From positions 1 to 18,567 of the forward strand of contig JBDUDR010000046.1 of NCBI GenBank assembly GCA_040002845.1: DNA of 18,567 nt, read 5' to 3'. Both the position numbers and the translations under genes were made by a program. Position 1 is the first letter of the stretch. Each line of letters opens with the position of its first letter. The DNA comes from JBDUDR01 sp040002845 (lineage in GTDB: Bacteria > Actinomycetota > Actinomycetes > Propionibacteriales > Nocardioidaceae). The notes under the pieces are model-generated. The model was not told the DNA's origin. It did not search any database and worked only from the letters and a program-made list of their open reading frames with translations. Below are positions 6,712 through 13,630 of the stretch, one piece after another.

Positions 6712-6831
6712 GCATCAGAGTTCGGCGACGCGGCCTATGTCACGTACACCTACAAAACAGCGCCGGAGATCAACGAAAGCGGTCAGCTGTGGAGCCGTCT
6801 CGACGGCTCATGGCTCTTCGACGCCTGCTAG
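6709..6831 (+). pseudogene. C-terminal fragment of a small secreted/NTF2-like protein
   Basis: On the plus strand a 40-residue tail reads KASEFGDAAYVTYTYKT, then PEINESGQLW and RLDGSWLFDAC before TAG at 6829-6831. The ending (dG-W-fDAC) is typical of small actinobacterial lipoproteins or NTF2-like exported proteins, where the last cysteine pairs with an upstream one. No start codon or N-terminus is present; the frame upstream runs into the oppositely oriented fragment. It ends 14 bp from the convergent stop of the sulfite oxidase gene. The fragment is clear as a protein end; the family assignment is a guess from style. Confidence 0.45.
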
Positions 6832-6845
6832 ACGCAGCAGGTAGC

Positions 6846-7946
6846 TCAGCTGATCACCGTGACGGCGACGCGCTGGACAAGGTTGTTGGCGAAACCGCCC
6901 CGGTTCCAAGATGGGTCGACCGGCTGGCTTCGGCCACTCGCGTCCGATGCACGCGCGGACAGTACGTAGCTGCCGGCGGTGGCCTCCCACGTCCACGCCC
7001 AACGCGCCCACCCCCAACGGTCCGGAGCCGGCTCGAGCGTGGCCGAGGTCCAGGTCTGGCCCTCGTCGACGCTGACATCGACGGCATCAACGGGCGCCCA
7101 CCCCGACCAGGCGCGACCCTCTACGATCGTCCGGCCCGCACGTAACACGCGCGTTCTGGACATGAAGTCGGGAAAACCAGGCGGCACCAGCAATGCGCGC
7201 GGTTCGATCCGGGTGAGTGGCGTGCCGTGATCCTCCGGTTGTTGCCGCACGCAGTAGGCACGCATCTGGAATCCGTCGAACGGGTCGGCAACGACGTCGA
7301 TCCGGGTCAGCCACTTCACGTGCGCCATGCCGTACCAACCCGGCACGACAAGGCGCAGGGGGTAGCCATGCTGTGGAGGCAGCGGGGCGCCGTTCATCTC
7401 GTACGCGAGCAACACGTCGTCACGCATCGCCTCTCGAACCGGCAGGCTGCGCTGGTAGTCCTGCTCGACACCCCGCTCGATCCCGTGGTCGGCGCCGGTG
7501 AAGACGACATCGACGGCGCCATCGTGCAAGCCGGCCTCGCGGAGCAGCGGCGCTAGCGGCGTCCCCGTCCACCGTGAGGTGCCCACGGCCTCGACCAGCC
7601 ACGGCTGGCTGACCGGTCGTGGGCGCAGCCGGGCCCTGCCGTTACCCGCGCACTCCAGGGTCACGACCGTCGACACTCGGGGGCGGCTGCGGATGGCATC
7701 GAGATCCAGCGACACCGAAGTGTCGATGGCACCGTCCACGGCGAGGCGGAAGGTGTCCGGGTCCACGGCAGGAATGTCGTAATGGGTCAGCAGATAATGC
7801 AGTCCCGGCGGCGTCAGATCGAAGCGGAGCGCCTCCAGTGGCAGACCGTGGTTGCGGGCCGCGAGCTGCAGCTCCTCGACCGAGATCCCCTCGTCGAGAT
7901 CGGCAACCCGAGACGGCGCGCTCACCGCCTCCAAGTCAGTAGTCAC
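6846..7946 (-). CDS. Sulfite oxidase-type molybdopterin enzyme
   Basis: A 366-residue protein with the two-domain build of sulfite oxidases: a molybdopterin-binding domain (about 45-230) and a C-terminal Mo-co dimerisation domain (about 235-366, with RAWSGWAPVDAVDVSVDEG). The molybdenum ligand is Cys99 in TLECAGNGR. Further family markers are WTGTPLAPLLREAG, the PLPPQHGYPLRLVVPGWYG block and VKWLTRID. There is no Tat or other signal peptide and no heme domain, so it is probably a cytoplasmic oxidoreductase whose electron acceptor is not visible; true sulfite oxidation is only one possibility. The start is GTG at 7946 with GGAGGA six bases upstream. A TAGGAT (complement of 7970-7975) may be its -10. 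It stands alone between gene fragments and the ABC operon. Confidence 0.93.
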   Translation of the reverse strand: MTTDLEAVSAPSRVADLDEGISVEELQLAARNHGLPLEALRFDLTPPGLHYLLTHYDIPAVDPDTFRLAVDGAIDTSVSLDLDAIRSRPRVSTVVTLECAGNGRARLRPRPVSQPWLVEAVGTSRWTGTPLAPLLREAGLHDGAVDVVFTGADHGIERGVEQDYQRSLPVREAMRDDVLLAYEMNGAPLPPQHGYPLRLVVPGWYGMAHVKWLTRIDVVADPFDGFQMRAYCVRQQPEDHGTPLTRIEPRALLVPPGFPDFMSRTRVLRAGRTIVEGRAWSGWAPVDAVDVSVDEGQTWTSATLEPAPDRWGWARWAWTWEATAGSYVLSARASDASGRSQPVDPSWNRGGFANNLVQRVAVTVIS

Positions 7947-7995
7947 GGCTACTCCTCCCGGCCGGAACCATCCTAAGACTGACCCGCCCGGTGAA

Positions 7996-8023
7996 CCATC
8001 ATCTGCATAACAAGCAGATGTGG
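7996..8023. terminator. Hairpin between the ABC permease and sulfite oxidase genes
   Basis: A perfect inverted repeat, CATCTGC-N7-GCAGATG (8000-8020), is extended by CCA/TGG across a single bulged base. On the minus strand it starts five bases after the permease stop, so it would make a terminator-like hairpin for the PadR-ABC operon. No U-run follows, which is common in actinobacteria but leaves an operator upstream of the sulfite oxidase promoter as an alternative. Confidence 0.4.
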
Positions 8024-8027
8024 GGAA

Positions 8028-9389
8028 TTACTCAGTGCGAAGGTTCGCTGGCGCCGTAGCCCGGCCCAACCACGGGGTGACAGCGAGCACGGCGACCCGG
8101 ATCGCGAGCCAGGTGACGAGGATCGTGATGACGATCTGGCCGAGCACGATGAGGAGGCCGACCAGGGAGTTCGACCGGTCGACCGCACTGACCGCGACTG
8201 CCCCGAGCACGGAGCCGCCGAACGCCAAGGGCAGTGCCGTGAGCGTCGCCTCGAAGCGCAGAGAATCCCGTAACACAACTACCGGTGTACCGGCGGCGAC
8301 CAACCCCGCCATCGCGCGCCTGCGGTCGATCATCGACTCGACGGCGTGGATGGCCAGCGTACTGGTCGTGACAAGTAGAGCCAGGAGGAGCAGGGTCAGT
8401 ATCAGTAGGAACGAAGACACAAAAAATGGATCGAAGCCGCGCGCAGATTCACCCGCGAACACGTCTGCCTCCATGACGGCGGAACCCCCGGAGACCACAG
8501 CGATGGCGCCGACTGCGGCCGCCGCCCGTCCCGCGGGTCGCGGATCGTTCAAGAGGTGAGCAGCAGCCACCAGCCTTGCGGGCCGTTTCGTGCGGGCAGC
8601 CGTCAGCCGGCCCACCCGGAACGCCACCCAAGGCGCCAGGGCGATGGCCCCGAGAATCACCAACAGCATGGCGGCCATGATGGAAGCCTCACCACGCCCG
8701 AACTGCCCACTCAGAATTGCCGCGGCGGTAACCAATCCGAGTCCGACGGGCACGAGCCCCCACGGGCGGGGGGCGGGTCGGATCTGTCGGCGACTCACAC
8801 CCAGCGGCGACGCGATGACGTGTCGGGAGGCCATCGCCCCGGTCACGATCCCTGCAGCGACTACCCCAGCCACCAACGCGACCGTCTGCCACCAGCTGGG
8901 CGCCACGGAAGTGGGCACCAGCGCGAACGTGGATCGGGCATAGCCGTAGCCGGACGTGCCGTACGAGGTGCCCAACCGCTGGCCGCCGAACAGCGCACGG
9001 AGCGCCAGGTAAACCAAGGGGCCTGCGGCCGCACCGGCTGTGACTGACAGCCCAACCTCCACCGCGCTGAGCCAGCGCACCTCTTTCGGCGTGGCACCTG
9101 CAAGTCTCAGGGCGGCTAGCCGGCGTTCGCGAGTCGCCGTGCCCAGCCGAACAACCTGGTACAGCATCAGCAGCAGCGGCAGCACGAGCAACACCGTCGC
9201 GAAGGTGGTTCCACCGCGCAGCCCCGGCTCCGCCACCAGGTTGAAGAGCCCCTCTCGCGGCCGGTCGGGGAGTCGGAGCATGGCTACCGCGACCAGCAAC
9301 AGCCCGGTAGCCAGGGCCGTGCACGAAGCGAACAAGAAGCTTCGCGCCACTCCCCCTGCACGAAGGAAGACCAGCGCCAGCCCGATCAC
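8028..9389 (-). CDS. FtsX-like ABC transporter permease
   Basis: A 453-residue membrane protein with about ten hydrophobic segments. The first lies near residues 17-38, and others include about 62-82 (TFATVLLVLPLLLMLYQVV) and a very hydrophobic block, SSFLLILTLLLLALLVTTST. The cytoplasmic segment TATRERRLAALRLAGATPKEVR is the typical coupling region of the FtsX/MacB permease class, which links to ATPase movements. The extracellular loops are short, unlike MacB. Such transporters usually expel antimicrobial compounds or act in lipid or envelope stress; substrate unknown here. The GTG start at 9389 overlaps the ATPase stop as GTGA, so the two subunits are translationally coupled. Confidence 0.9.
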   Translation of the reverse strand: MIGLALVFLRAGGVARSFLFASCTALATGLLLVAVAMLRLPDRPREGLFNLVAEPGLRGGTTFATVLLVLPLLLMLYQVVRLGTATRERRLAALRLAGATPKEVRWLSAVEVGLSVTAGAAAGPLVYLALRALFGGQRLGTSYGTSGYGYARSTFALVPTSVAPSWWQTVALVAGVVAAGIVTGAMASRHVIASPLGVSRRQIRPAPRPWGLVPVGLGLVTAAAILSGQFGRGEASIMAAMLLVILGAIALAPWVAFRVGRLTAARTKRPARLVAAAHLLNDPRPAGRAAAAVGAIAVVSGGSAVMEADVFAGESARGFDPFFVSSFLLILTLLLLALLVTTSTLAIHAVESMIDRRRAMAGLVAAGTPVVVLRDSLRFEATLTALPLAFGGSVLGAVAVSAVDRSNSLVGLLIVLGQIVITILVTWLAIRVAVLAVTPWLGRATAPANLRTE

Positions 9390-10066
9390 GTACCCACCTC
9401 CGACATCGACAACGAGCCGTCGACCAGTACGACCTCACGGTCGGCGTGCGCCGCGACGCGGTTGTCGTGCGTAACCAGGACGACGCTCGAGCCGCGCTCC
9501 CGGGCCGAGGTAAGCATCATGGACAGCAGCGCCTCGCCGCTCAGCGTGTCGAGTGAGCCGGTTGGCTCGTCGGCAAAGACCACCCGCGGACCAGCCACCA
9601 TGGCCCGCGCCACGGCAGCGCGCTGAGCCTCGCCACCGGATAGCTCACCAGGCAGGGCATCAGCCACACTTAACGCGCCGAATTGCTCCAGCCAGCTGCG
9701 AGCGGCCGTTCGCGTCGACGGCCGGTCGTGCCCTTCCAGCAGCAGCGGCAGCGCGACGTTCTGCTCGATGGTGAGCTCGGGGACCAGCTGCCCGAACTGC
9801 AGTACGATCCCAAACTCCCGGCGGCGGAGCCTGGTCCGGTGCTCCTCGTTCAACGCCTCCAAGCGCTGACCGCCGTAGCTCACCTCACCCGCCTCCGGAC
9901 GAACGATGCCACAGAGACAGTGCAGCAAAGTCGACTTCCCGCTGCCCGATGGACCGGTGACCGCGAGGACCTCACCGAGTCTGACCTCAAGGGAGACCCC
10001 GCGCAGGGCTTGGGTGCGTCCGTATGACTTTTCGAGCGCTCGTGCGGCCAGCAGCACCTCGGTCAC
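9386..10066 (-). CDS. ABC transporter ATP-binding protein (MacB/LolD type)
   Basis: A 226-residue ATPase that would power the downstream permease from the cytoplasmic side. All motifs are intact: Walker A GPSGSGKST (38-46), Q-loop Gln90 in VLQFGQLVPELT, signature LSGGEAQR (142-149), Walker B VVFADEP (162-168), D-loop SLD, and H-loop His200. The sequence is of the LolD/MacB class. I place the start at GTG 10066, which overlaps the PadR stop as GTGA with a GAAGG upstream; the longer frame from 10117 lies inside padR. Regulator, ATPase and permease therefore form a three-gene chain in which each start overlaps the previous stop. Confidence 0.95.
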   Translation of the reverse strand: MTEVLLAARALEKSYGRTQALRGVSLEVRLGEVLAVTGPSGSGKSTLLHCLCGIVRPEAGEVSYGGQRLEALNEEHRTRLRRREFGIVLQFGQLVPELTIEQNVALPLLLEGHDRPSTRTAARSWLEQFGALSVADALPGELSGGEAQRAAVARAMVAGPRVVFADEPTGSLDTLSGEALLSMMLTSARERGSSVVLVTHDNRVAAHADREVVLVDGSLSMSEVGT

Positions 10067-10587
10067 TGTGACACCTTCTTGTCGGCGGCGACGCGAGCCG
10101 CTGCGGTCTCCAGCCACCGGAGGTCGGCGTCCAGGTGAGCGATGGTGTGGTCAAGCGCGATCTCGGCGCCGCGCTCCATCTCGGCAGCTTGGGCTGAAAC
10201 CAGCTCGCGCATGCGCCCCATGTGCTGCGCGCGCTGGCGGAACAAGTAGGCGCCAGCATCGGCACCCACGTGAAGGGCAGTAACCGTCTTGCGTACCAGG
10301 TCGTCGGCCGCGTACGGGCCAGCCGGCTCAACCTGCTCGAGCCAACGCGTAAGCGCGGCGCGGCCATCGGCTGTGAGGGCGTACACGATGCGTTCCGGCC
10401 CGCCGTCTTGGGCGATCTCGGCGACTTCGACGTGACCGTCCCGCTCGAGTCGAGCCAGCGTGGAGTAGACCTGTCCGAACGCCAAGGGCTTTGTCTCCGG
10501 GAATCGGGCGTCGTACTCCCGCTTTAGGTCGTACCCGTGCGCCGCTCCCCTGGCCAGGATGCCCATGAGTGCATGACTGGCTGACAT
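10063..10587 (-). CDS. PadR-family transcriptional regulator
   Basis: A 174-residue regulator. The N-terminal winged helix begins at once (SASHALMGILARGAAHGYDLKREYD ...) with the family wording KPLAFGQVYSTLARLERDG at about 33-51 and RIVYALTADGR at about 66-76. The C-terminal half is helical (Vir_act_alpha_C type) and would form the dimer. PadR proteins next to efflux ABC genes usually repress their own operon and are released by the transported drug; that is the expected role here. ATG at 10587 has no Shine-Dalgarno sequence; instead a TATAGT lies seven bases before it, which fits a leaderless mRNA. The stop overlaps the ATPase start. Confidence 0.93.
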   Translation of the reverse strand: MSASHALMGILARGAAHGYDLKREYDARFPETKPLAFGQVYSTLARLERDGHVEVAEIAQDGGPERIVYALTADGRAALTRWLEQVEPAGPYAADDLVRKTVTALHVGADAGAYLFRQRAQHMGRMRELVSAQAAEMERGAEIALDHTIAHLDADLRWLETAAARVAADKKVSQ

Positions 10588-10593
10588 ATCGAC

Positions 10594-10616
10594 GACTATA
10601 CACTGAATGACTACAC
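10594..10616 (-). promoter_or_regulatory. Probable leaderless promoter and direct repeat before padR
   Basis: TATAGT (complement of 10595-10600) ends seven bases before the padR ATG, so transcription would begin at the start codon itself, as in many actinobacterial leaderless genes. The plus strand shows two near-identical octamers, GACTATAC (10594-10601) and GACTACAC (10609-10616), one overlapping the -10. They are a candidate PadR binding site. No good -35 is visible. Confidence 0.45.
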
Positions 10617-10754
10617 AAAGCGAATAGACCCGTCTGGTTGGCGGAGCTGGTACGTCGGGGCGTCACTCGGGTGCCGCGACGCGGGCCTCGCCCTTGTTTT
10701 CCGGCTCGTGGCCAGTTGTGCCATCGCGACATCCGCGGCAGGGCGCGACGATGC

Positions 10755-11488
10755 CTACAGGAGCTCGAATCGTCGTTGTGCGTCATGCAATCCCTTCAGG
10801 TTTCCGCTCATGTCGGTGAGACCCGTGAGGTCGCGCTCCACGATGCGACGGGCGAAGTAGTCAGCTTGGACCGCCTCTCGGAATCGGCGCATCGGCTGCA
10901 AGCCGGTACCGAGCTAATGGTCGGTCAGGAGGTTGTGTGCGAGATAGGTACTAACAAGCTCATCAGCCTCCTGTAGGCCTCCCACGTATATGACGGCAGA
11001 GGCAAGTCGTACAGAAAGGGGCCGTAGATCGCGCTGGACCAGTCGATCAACGCGCCGCGGCGTTCCTTGTGCGACCAAGGAAACGCCTCCGGCGCGGGAT
11101 CGCCGTGCTACAGACCCCAAGTCAGCGTGTCTGGGTCTAACGCGTCCACCTCCTCGGCCGCTGCGCGCACCAGCGGCCGTACCCAGGCCTCGGCATCTAG
11201 GTGGCCGGCGCCGGGATCGACCACGACCCGTCGCCAGTTTCGAGGACCATACTTCCGTCAGTGGTCGGGACACCCGCTCCCGCTCGCAGGCCCGCCGCTC
11301 GACTGTGGCCGCCGCGAGGATCCCCGCGAAGAGGCTCGGACGCCGCGCGGCTTACCCACTTGGCAACCCAGCTGTCCGCGCCCTGCCGCACGCGCCAGCT
11401 ACGTGAATATGCCACCGGTCTGTGCGACCACGTCGACGCCCGATAAATGCCATCCCTTGCGAAGCATGGCCTCGAGGTCAGATGTCAT
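10755..11488 (-). pseudogene. Decayed phosphotransferase (APH/kinase family) gene
   Basis: On the minus strand, pieces of one kinase are spread over shifting frames. The N-terminus is MTSDLEAMLRKGWHLSGVDV from ATG 11488. A lobe piece, WRVRQGADSWVAKWV, holds the ATP-binding lysine. Then come DAEAWVRPLVRAAAEEVDAL, the catalytic loop HGDPAPEAF, GALIDWSSAIYGPFLYDL (metal-binding Asp in the IDW motif), ASAVIYVGG and REAVQADYFARRIVERDLTG, with a stop at 10755. TAG codons interrupt at 11108-11110, directly before HGDP, and at 10914-10916. Frameshifts are visible near 11005, 11215, 11400 and at least twice in 11300-11370. At about 245 codons it is shorter than family members as I recall them, so an internal deletion after the N-lobe is likely. 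It cannot make a working kinase. Family identity rests on the HGDP...IDW pair. Confidence 0.8.
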
Positions 11489-11602
11489 CACGATGGCATC
11501 CAACTTCAATCCACGGTTCCGCGGCGAGTGAATACCTGCGGCGGTATGCGCCGGAGCACTGCCGCCTCGGCGGGGACGAGGACGTTTCGCGATACTGGTT
11601 CG

Positions 11603-12289
11603 GTGAGTGACATCGAAGTGCGACGGCTCGACTTCGGCTACTTCGTACGCCCTGCCGAAGAGACGGGGACGGGATCTGCGCGAGTCGAGGCGTGTCTGGG
11701 GTACCTGGTGGAGCATCCGGACGGGGTCCTCCTGTTCGATACCGGGATGGGCTCAGATCCCGAGGTCGACGCTCACTACCGGCCGAGAAGATGCGAACTG
11801 CGGGAGGCGCTGGCGGCCGTCGGCACCCGTCTGGAACAGGTGACGCTCGTGACGAACTGCCATCTGCATTTCGATCATTGCGGCGGCAATCCCCGCCTCG
11901 GGGATCTCCCGGTCTTCGTCCAAACGACCGAACTCTCGACCGCGCGCAAGACGGAGGACTACACGCTGCCCGAGCTCATCGAAGGCAGGCGGTACGAGGA
12001 ACTCGACGGGGAAGCTGAGGTGTTGCCAGGTGTCTTCCTCATCCCCACACCCGGCCACACCGCAGGGCATCAATCCCTGGTGGTCCAGCGCCGAGACGGC
12101 AACGTGATCGTTGCAGGACAAAGCCACGACACCGCCACGGCGTATACCTCAGATCTCTTGTCTCGCAGAGCGCACCGCGACGGCCATGTCGAGCTCCTGC
12201 CGCCCGTGCCGGTGTGGATGGATCGCCTGCAAGCATTCGATCCCCGCACAGTCTTCTTTGCTCACGACCACTCGGTTTGGGCGCCTTAG
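11603..12289 (+). CDS. Metallo-beta-lactamase-fold hydrolase, AHL-lactonase-like
   Basis: A 228-residue protein of the lactonase-type metallo-beta-lactamase fold. The dinuclear metal motif HLHFDH is at 87-92, with His152 (PTPGHTAGH) and His221 (FFAHDHS) as further ligands. The N-terminal part has the YLVEHPDGVLLFDTGMG strand-loop of AiiA-like lactonases. The usual bridging Asp (as in a GD-A motif) is replaced by Gln in VIVAGQSHD; Asp176 two residues on might stand in. Homologues open acyl-homoserine lactones or other lactones; the substrate here is unknown. The start is GTG at 11603. No good Shine-Dalgarno sequence is visible, but GATACT lies six bases upstream, a weak hint of a leaderless transcript. 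It is divergent from the dead kinase gene and is followed, in frame after its TAG, by an AraC fragment. Confidence 0.85.
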   Translation: MSDIEVRRLDFGYFVRPAEETGTGSARVEACLGYLVEHPDGVLLFDTGMGSDPEVDAHYRPRRCELREALAAVGTRLEQVTLVTNCHLHFDHCGGNPRLGDLPVFVQTTELSTARKTEDYTLPELIEGRRYEELDGEAEVLPGVFLIPTPGHTAGHQSLVVQRRDGNVIVAGQSHDTATAYTSDLLSRRAHRDGHVELLPPVPVWMDRLQAFDPRTVFFAHDHSVWAP

Positions 12290-12442
12290 AAGTCCGCCGG
12301 ACTCGGCAGCTGGGCGATCGATCACCTCCAGGAGCGGCTGGACCTAGCGCAGCTCGCACGAAACGCGGGAGTCTCTTCACGAACCTTCGCCCGCCGCTTC
12401 CGCGCCGAAACCGGTGCCGGCCCGCTCCAGTACCCGCCGCAC
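12290..12442 (+). pseudogene. Fragment of an AraC-family (GlxA-type) regulator
   Basis: Immediately after the lactonase TAG, and in the same frame, the sequence reads GLGSWAIDHLQERLDLAQLA, then RNAGVSSRTFARRFRAETGAGPLQY. This is the first helix-turn-helix of AraC regulators of the GATase1/GlxA type (normally wAlerLdepl-vadLA-rAgmS-RtfaRRFraEtG--P). No amidotransferase-like N-terminal domain and no second helix-turn-helix follow; homology stops near 12435. It has no start codon of its own and would be made only by readthrough. From here to 12640 (about 200 bp) I see no recognisable gene, RNA or repeat. Confidence 0.7.
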
Positions 12443-12640
12443 CGACCAGCTACCGCACTAACGCGCCGCGACATCGTTCCAAGCGCCTTCCCCATGTGGT
12501 CGCCCAGACGCTGGACGGCTACGTCCTGCTCGACATCGCCATCTCGGCGCAATATGCATGGCCGTGATGCGAAAGGCTGTAGCCATGCGGGGACGGTCAA
12601 CATCTGATGATTCAACCTCCCGCTGGTCCAGGAAGGACTG

Positions 12641-13474
12641 GTGGGGCCGTGCCGCAACCCGTACAGGCGTGACGTGATGGTGGCAGCGGACGAAAGCCAG
12701 CCATCGAAGGACTCCGGCGTGGTCGTTGAGGCGTTGCGCGCGAGTGGCTCAGTGTTTGCCGAGGACGAAGCCACTCTGCTGCTGGCAGCGGCGCACGACG
12801 CCGACGATCTCGCGACTCTGCTGTCACGCCGCCTGCGAGGAGAGCCGTTGGAGCACCTCGTCGGGTCGGTCGTCTTCGGAGACGTGACCCTGAAGGTCGG
12901 CGCGGGGATGTTCGTACCCCGCCAGAGATCGGTGCAGTTGGCCACGCTTGCGGTTTCCAAGTGCAGGCACCGGCAACCGGCCACAATGCTCGAGCTGTGC
13001 TGCGGCGTCGCTCCCCTCGCCGCAACGGTCGAGCGAGCAGCCGCAGCCGAGCGCGTTGTCGCCTCGGACCATGACGAGCGCTGCGTGGCAGTCGCGGGCC
13101 ATAACCTTCGGACACCGTACGTATTCGTCGGTGACCTGTTCGACACCATTCCGCAGACGTTCCGGCACGGCTTCGACGTGATCGCCGTGGTGCCGCCGTA
13201 CGTTCCAGCAGGTGAGGCACACCTGCTCGCCAGGGAAGCACGCGACTATGAACCGCCGGATGCGCTCTACGGTGGTGCGGACGGCCTCAATGTCGTCCGC
13301 CGCATCCTGGCCGATGTCGCCGAATGGCTGGCCCCAGGTGGCACCCTGCTCATCGAGATGCACAAAGCTCAGGCGCAGGCCGCGATCGATTTCGCGGCCG
13401 CCGCAGACCTTGCCGCGCGCTCACAGGTGGCTCATGACGGCCATACCTGCCTGTTGAGCATCTGCGCACGTTGA
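12641..13474 (+). CDS. PrmC/HemK-like N5-glutamine methyltransferase homologue
   Basis: A 277-residue class I SAM-dependent methyltransferase resembling actinobacterial 'putative protein N5-glutamine methyltransferase' paralogues of PrmC, which methylate the GGQ glutamine of release factors. The N-terminal helical domain holds RRLRGEPLEHLVGSVVFGDV (63-82). The SAM site is LELCCGVAPLA (118-128) with the acidic loop SDHDE (142-146). The catalytic motif, normally N-P-P-Y, reads V-P-P-Y (184-187), so the Asn that binds the glutamine amide is missing. Later, LYGGADGLNVVRRIL and WLAPGGTLLIE are standard. The start GTG 12641 has AGGAAGG four bases upstream; GTG 12674 or ATG 12677 would fit the family length about as well. 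Activity on release factors is doubtful because of the lost Asn. Confidence 0.82.
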   Translation: MGPCRNPYRRDVMVAADESQPSKDSGVVVEALRASGSVFAEDEATLLLAAAHDADDLATLLSRRLRGEPLEHLVGSVVFGDVTLKVGAGMFVPRQRSVQLATLAVSKCRHRQPATMLELCCGVAPLAATVERAAAAERVVASDHDERCVAVAGHNLRTPYVFVGDLFDTIPQTFRHGFDVIAVVPPYVPAGEAHLLAREARDYEPPDALYGGADGLNVVRRILADVAEWLAPGGTLLIEMHKAQAQAAIDFAAAADLAARSQVAHDGHTCLLSICAR

Positions 13475-13511
13475 CTACCGAACTTTGCCCCAGAGTTACA
13501 ACTTTCGCGCC

Positions 13512-13531
13512 GTATATGGTGCATACCATAC
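13512..13531. promoter_or_regulatory. Palindromic operator candidate upstream of the methyltransferase
   Basis: ATGGT-GCAT-ACCAT (13516-13529) is a perfect inverted repeat, flanked by GTAT on the left and AC on the right in the wider 13512-13531 element. It lies 100 bp before the methyltransferase ATG. TACCAT inside it could be a plus-strand -10, in which case a bound dimer would block transcription. The regulator is not identifiable; palindromes with such arms are used by GntR-family repressors among others. Confidence 0.35.
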
Positions 13532-13630
13532 AAAGTGCCGAACAGTCTGTCCGGTGTCGGGCTTGTGGGCGCGTGGCCAGCGTCACCAGTATCGGGACAG
13601 TGCACCCGCGCAGGGAAAGGAAGCAGCGAG

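Noticed and set aside
10588..10754. Gap between padR and the dead kinase gene
   Set aside because: Beyond the padR promoter element I found no conserved frame, RNA fold or repeat that I could defend.
11067..11531. Plus-strand frames over the dead kinase gene
   Set aside because: They read as proline/arginine-rich filler, while the minus strand gives ordered kinase motifs.
12443..12640. A plus-strand frame with VVAQTLDGYVLLDIA that vaguely recalls a DHFR-type reductase start
   Set aside because: The likeness covers fewer than ten residues and no further reductase motif follows.
12322..13363. Minus-strand frames opposite the PrmC-like gene
   Set aside because: Shadows of the plus-strand methyltransferase; no start signals or recognisable domains.
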